DNA of 64,000 nucleotides from Micropterix aruncella. Taxonomy: Eukaryota; Arthropoda; Insecta; Lepidoptera; Micropterigidae. Below are positions 59,005 through 64,000 of the stretch, one piece after another; the stretch's first letter is position 1, and every line of letters begins with the position of its first letter. The position numbers and the translations under genes were made by a program. Under the pieces are notes generated by a model that was not told the DNA's origin, made no database searches, and saw nothing but the letters and a program-made list of their open reading frames with translations. Where the stretch lies: contig OX155961.1 of the NCBI GenBank assembly GCA_944548615.1, positions 15,914,550 through 15,978,549 on the forward strand, in the 5' to 3' direction.

Positions 59005-59600
59005 TTAAGCTATTGCATAGCTTTTATCGCGGGCCTAGTGCCTTACAGCGCGGCGACCGAATAAAGAAATTTCTTAACGAAAATTAATGATTTTAAACTG
59101 ATAATTACGTCTAAACGAGTACTGCTTACAATTCGAAAAAAATATATGTTAAACAAGAACATTTTCCTAATATTCTTAGCTTTGAATATTTTAGATTTTG
59201 TGTATATTACGTAGTGTAATTAATTTGTGAAATTAGGTCTAACCGAACACAAAAACGACTACTACGCAAATACTATCTGGCGTATTATTATGAAACCTGC
59301 ACCATTTTAAAGATAATTTTATTATCTATCTTTTTATCTACGATTTTTTTTCGAATAATTCGGTTTTTTTGCTTTATTGAATAAAAAATTCGTGCGCGGC
59401 GCTCTATCGAAAGACGTTTAAATTATTCCGAATCATTTGCTTCCGCAGCCGCAAATGATTCGGAATAATTTCAACGTTTTCCGATAGAGCGCAGTTATCT
59501 GATATCAGAAAAAATAAAATAAATAAATAATTATAATTGCATAAGTTGTTAAAAATGCTATGCAATAGCTTTACCGTGGCAGTCCCCGAGTGCCACACGT
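59005..59600 (-). mobile_element. Family X element, copy 2
   Basis: Inverse of 44787-45374 over the whole length, with the same ACGTGTGGCACTCGGGGACT start (here at 59600) and TAAGCTATTGCATAGC end. The hairpin is at about 59396-59493. The 64-codon frame 59404-59598 matches that of copy 1 with few changes. ATTTTT stands on both outer sides, a possible but low-complexity target duplication. Confidence 0.8.
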
Positions 59601-59609
59601 ATTTTTTTA

Positions 59610-61860
59610 ATTAGTTTTTTGAATCAGATATGTTGTAAATAATAAAATAAGGAGCCGAGTCGTTTACTGATGAGGTCATGCAGAAACTTGCTGCTGATGC
59701 GCCGACATAATCAGTGTGCTAGTTGACGACTCTGAATACTTTGATGATTTATGGACCAGTGTTGTTTTTCTTAGATATAATTAGTTGGAAGAAGTAGAAT
59801 TAGGTGGCTGGATTCCTATTTTTGTCCTCAAAACTCTGGTATGTTCGTTATTAGCTTGAAGTCCTGATTGGTAGGATATCAGGATTCTATCAAAGGTGGT
59901 TTATTTCATCAGTTTGCGAATCAAGCTATTGAACCAGTCTGATTCACTTGTGGACCAGTAGAATTAGCTGACGTATTTCAGTCTTATATTTATTTATTTA
60001 TTACAAACAATAAGATGTACAGAAGAAGGGCTATGCTATTCGGTAAACATAAACCCATAGCCAGATTCCGCAGGCTGACAGGTATGACATTCGGTTATAT
60101 AAATATTATAATAAAGAATATTATACGAGTCGGTGGTTTTTGACGTGACAACGTCTTATAAATTGATGGAGCCTGCTGCACGCACGAAAAAACATGACTC
60201 ATGCGGCGTTACCTCGCTCTGAGGCGTTCCATTTATTATATTTATTATTCAATATAAATGCTGCCATCTACCGGTTGCGACAAGAATTATTTACTAACCT
60301 CAGTAAATCACTAGATTGATTTAAATTCTTGACATAATTTTATATGTATTCTTGATATACGGAATGTTATTACTGAACGGACAATTTTCTTGTGGGTACA
60401 ACGAAGTGCAACGAAGTAAGCAAGTTTAATTTAAAAAATAATAAAAAAGTATGAAAAGCTATCATTACGATGCGCTATCTAGCGGTTGGTAAAATGTCGC
60501 TGATATTGTTTATTTACGACGTATTGCCTACCGCTAGATGGCGCAGCGTGCTCAAACGCTTCTCAAACCGTTATTTAACAGTTTGAGATTTCAAACTTTC
60601 AAATTAAAAAAAACAATAAACTTTAAACAATAAACAATTATACAATTATACTGCTATACAATAATACATTTACATGTTGTAGTCAAATCGGTGAGTATAA
60701 AAGCATATATTTTGGGTGTTTGTAATAAACAATATCAGAATCTTAAATGAAATTGCTTCAAATGCAACCATTCCATCAGTATTTTCCTATGACGTTGTCA
60801 CGTTCAACTATCGTCAGTAAACCAACTTTACAGACAACCGATTTTTCTGTGGGTTTGATGGTTTTCGTATGAATTACAAAAGGTCATAATTAGTTTTGAA
60901 ATGTATTTAACTGCATGCATTGCATTTCCATGCTCATTTTTCTGACATTATGTAACATATCCTGAGTACAGAGTTCATTATTTATTTTTATATAAAGGCT
61001 AGTTCCTTTGATTTGAGCTTTATCCCCGTCATTCTTGCAGCTAGTAGAGGTGGTATGCTTTACGATCAATTTTGTCCGATTATGGGATGAACTCCTATAT
61101 TTTGAGATTTCAGTATTCCTCAGCAGAGTACAGCTTCGTAGTATTTTGAATTTCTTACCGTATTGAACGAAACTAACAAGTATACTACCATTAGAACCTG
61201 TCCTCCTTAAGCGGGGATGCATGCAATATTGTACTATTCCCAATTGATCGCTAGTGAGTTATTGAATAAATCACAGGAAACAAAAATGAAATCGTCGTAA
61301 TGTTCAAATTCGCTCATCGGGTTTAGATCAAAAATTATAAAATTTAGGAGATGGTTTGTTTGATCCATTTTTAAATTTTGTTTTTAGTGTTTCTGAAATT
61401 GATTTTAGTTTGATCTATACTTAAAGGTATCTGTAAACGCATATTATGAAGCATATATAATACATCATCAAACCTTTAATTTTCTCAAATTCCTGAGAGT
61501 TTGACACGTCTGCCAAATCAACAAATTGCGTCAGATTACAATATTGCTATTATTATATTTATTATTAATATTTTTGTTATCCTCAATTAAACTCTCTCTT
61601 TGCCAATTTATATAATTACATCCCATAATATCAAATAAAAAAAAAACTAATTGGTTTATAAATGACGGAGCTCTGAGGTAACAAACATTAAAAGAAAATA
61701 AAACCCGAATTTATAACCTCCTCCTTTTTTTTAAGTCGGTTAAAAATACACACATTATGGTGCAAACAACCTATAGGTTCGTGCGCTATCGCAAATGGAG
61801 GGGAGGTCCTCGAACTTTTTCGGTCTGTATTAGTGAAGATTTATATTTTTTAACGAGAAA
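59610..61860. other. Long unassigned stretch
   Basis: No gene is recognised over 2.2 kb. An imperfect inverted repeat (GATGCGCTATCTAGCGGTTG against CTACCGCTAGATGGCGCAGC) lies at 60468-60548. The frame 60890-61243 (minus, 117 codons) has no recognisable domain. Confidence 0.4.
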
Positions 61861-61875
61861 ACATATAAAAAAAAT

Positions 61876-62440
61876 ACGGTAAAGCTATTGCATAGCATTT
61901 TTAACAACTTATGCAATTATAATTATTTATTTTTTTTTTTTTTCTGATATCAGATAACTGCGCTCTATCAGAAAACGTTGAAATTATTCCGAATCATTTG
62001 CGGCTGCGAAAGCAAATGATTCGGAATAATTTAAACGTCTTCCGATAGAGCGCCGCGCACGAATTTTTTATTCGATAAAGCAAAAAAAACGGATTATTCG
62101 AAAAAAATCGTAGATGAAAAGATAGATAATTAAATTATCTTTAAAATGGTGCAGGTTTCATAATAATACGCCAGATAGTATTTGCGTAGTAGTCGTTTTT
62201 GTGTTCGGTTAGACCTAATTTCACAAATTAATTACACTATGTAATATAAACAAAATCTAAAATATTCAAAGCTAAGAATATTAGGAAAATGTTCTTGTTT
62301 AACATATATTTTTTTCGAATCGTAAGCAGCACTCGTTTAGACGTAATTATCAGTTTCAAATCATTAATTTTCGTTAAGAAATTTCTTCATTCGGTCGCCG
62401 CGCTGGCCTAGGCCCGCGATAAAAGCTATGCAATAGCTTA
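61876..62440 (+). mobile_element. Family X element, copy 3
   Basis: Same as 44787-45374 from ACGGTAAAGCTATTGCATAG to AAAGCTATGCAATAGCTTA, but it lacks the first ~24 bases (the GTGGCACTCGGGGACTG part). Hairpin at 61960-62056. The short frame has no start codon here. Confidence 0.8.
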
Positions 62441-62444
62441 AAAA

Positions 62445-63260
62445 TACATTTTTAAGAAGAGATACCTGTATAGTATATCTTCGCATATAATCAGTAACTC
62501 TGTATATCTCGCAGAGTATAATCGCCCCACGTCCCGAAGTCATATATGGCGTGTCATATATGACACGCATTAGATTACCGCCCTATAAATCTCGGCAGTT
62601 GGTCGCACCTGACGCTCGTTGGCGCGGGCGTCGACGGCATCCTTAAACGTCGCACAATATATCAGTTCATGGCATTTTTTAAAAATATTTTTAATCAGTC
62701 GCTGTGGAGAGCAGATGTCGCAGTTTGAAGGATTCGCAAGAAACATTACAATAAAATAGTGTCAGCGCTGAGATAAACAAAGAGGAAGAGGAATTCAAAT
62801 ATCTTGGAAGAGGAATTCAAATAATCAAATAATCAAATAATCATTAAAATATATTTATTTACATTGTATTAAGAGGGCCCTTTCCGCTCGACTCTATACA
62901 AACGCCCGTAATCGATTGCGACGTTAATACGCATTTTAATATTGAAATTTGAGTTCATTTGAGATCACTAAAGTTAAAACTAAGATTATGTAGTGCCAAA
63001 ACTTCGAAATTTCTATCAACATTCTAGTTATTAGCCCTAAAAGCGTAAATTTTGCCTCAATTTCACCTTAGTTTGGCGAGCCGTAATCTACTTTACAAAT
63101 AATGAAAACTAAAAAATATTTCGAGGCAATCCTCGTACATGTAAAGAAGATTAAAAATAATTTTACCTGAAGGTTCTAATGATAACGGTTTGGTCAAAAA
63201 CATTAATTTCCTGGAACAAGAATTTACAAAGCATTCGGTTTGTTTCCGTTTGAATACCTT
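62445..63260. other. Unassigned sequence
   Basis: No gene recognised. Around 62788-62845 GAGGAATTCAAATA is repeated and followed by several ATAATCAA units. Confidence 0.35.
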
Positions 63261-63261
63261 G

Positions 63262-63375
63262 CTATCTCTTTCGTCGTTCTACAAAGCGCTATCTCTTTCG
63301 CCATTCTATCTCTCTCGTCGTTCTGTCTCTTTCGTCGTTGCTATGTCTTTCGTCGTTCTACAGTCCCTCTCTTTT
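63262..63375 (+). repeat. Minisatellite, CTCTTTCGTCGTTCTA-type unit
   Basis: Six or seven irregular copies of a 15-24 base unit around TCTCTTTCGTCGTTCTA. The frames across it are repeats, not proteins. Confidence 0.85.
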
Positions 63376-63379
63376 CAAC

Positions 63380-64000
63380 AATGGGTGAGATGAAACAGCA
63401 AGCTTTTAAGACCACGCGCGGGTCGCAGTTGCGGCGTCCGTCCAGGGCCACCGCAAAATCTGCCAAACTAGGCCATAGTCCGTACCAAGGAAGACTCTAT
63501 GTATGGCAATGATTTATTCATATGCACATAGTAATAAAATGAAACATACAAAATGGGATAAAATATAAAACAGATAAGTGAATTCAAATTAAACCTTAAT
63601 TATATTATATATAGCATGATCATGGAAATAAATATTAATATAAAATATGAAGTTTATAGAACTAATACATAAAATCTAAAATGTATTACAATGTATGACA
63701 ATAATAATAATTCAAAGACCATTACTTTACAATATGACTTATTATCTTTTCCACCTAATTACTCCCAAGTTGAAGTAAATTTTGTGTAATTTTAAATTTT
63801 AATTGGATTGAATATTGCGGCATGTTTTTTTATGGATTCTTTTAGATTTCGTATGCCCAGATACAGGCTGTTCGGTCTAGTTGGGCATTCGTCTAGAATG
63901 ATCGTATGGGTTGTGTTCATTTTCTTATTGCGTATATAATTAGTTACAAATCATATCTGTACGATCTCACTGTTAACTTTCTACCTAGCATGGGAGCTAA
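63380..64000. other. Unassigned sequence to window end
   Basis: AT-rich after 63510. A minus-strand segment near 63780-63920 is open (RPNSLYLGIRNLKESIKKHA) but unrecognised. It may belong to an element that continues past the window. Confidence 0.3.

Noticed and set aside
63240..63512. Ser/Phe-rich overlapping frames
   Set aside because: They run over the CTCTTTCGTCGTTCTA minisatellite and exist in two frames.

Overview
This window is eukaryotic, intron- or intergenic-type DNA, most probably from a moth or butterfly (Lepidoptera). That is an inference from the mix of repeats: Helitrons ending in CTAG, TTAA-flanked elements, PIF/Harbinger, mariner, RTE and CR1/Jockey-like LINE tails, Penelope-like retroelements and a tRNA-derived SINE. 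I find no host protein-coding gene, rRNA or functional tRNA gene. The open frames with recognisable content are pieces of transposons. Repeats of the dinucleotide TA produce the long Tyr-Ile frames, which are not proteins.

Layout. 0-10 kb: unassigned AT-rich DNA, a weak MADF-like frame (2.4-2.8 kb), a LINE 3' tail (3.8-4.3 kb), a fold-back MITE with a half copy (5.0-5.5 kb), a Helitron inserted in the 5' end of another Helitron (5.9-7.5 kb), a TTAA-flanked MITE (7.5-7.8 kb) and a 600-bp TGAT-type array that seems to have grown from the centre of the same fold-back MITE (9.0-9.6 kb). 10-16 kb: a 5'-truncated LINE, a Penelope-like GIY-YIG fragment between direct repeats, a 120-bp tandem repeat, then long TA tracts enclosing a hammerhead-ribozyme-like sequence and a second, broken Penelope-like element. 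16-26 kb: a TTAA-flanked element, SINEs in both orientations, a Harbinger element with TAA target duplication carrying both the MADF and transposase genes (19.9-21.6 kb), two TA tracts around a perfect 51-bp-arm palindrome, and a second Harbinger-like non-autonomous family (25.0-25.7 kb plus a partial copy at 17.5 kb).

26-44 kb: mariner C-terminal remnant, RTE and CR1/Jockey-like fragments, several fold-back MITEs, an inverted copy of the inner Helitron, a Penelope-like insertion with an 11-bp target duplication, and a LINE tail (42.8-44.1 kb) that has been entered by another LINE and by a Penelope-like fragment with a 13-bp duplication. 44-64 kb: a 121-bp tandem repeat, three near-identical copies of an unnamed 0.6-kb element with a strong internal hairpin, an internally deleted mariner, more LINE 3' ends, a small Penelope-like insertion, and a Helitron-like tandem array interrupted by a LINE.

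The most interesting content is the Penelope-like group: at least five loci from two families, three with perfect 11-13 bp target duplications, and one with a near-complete minimal hammerhead (CTGAAGA box, 6-bp stem II, GAAAC, GTC, 6-bp stem I). All identities here are by reading and by eye; no alignment or folding program was run.
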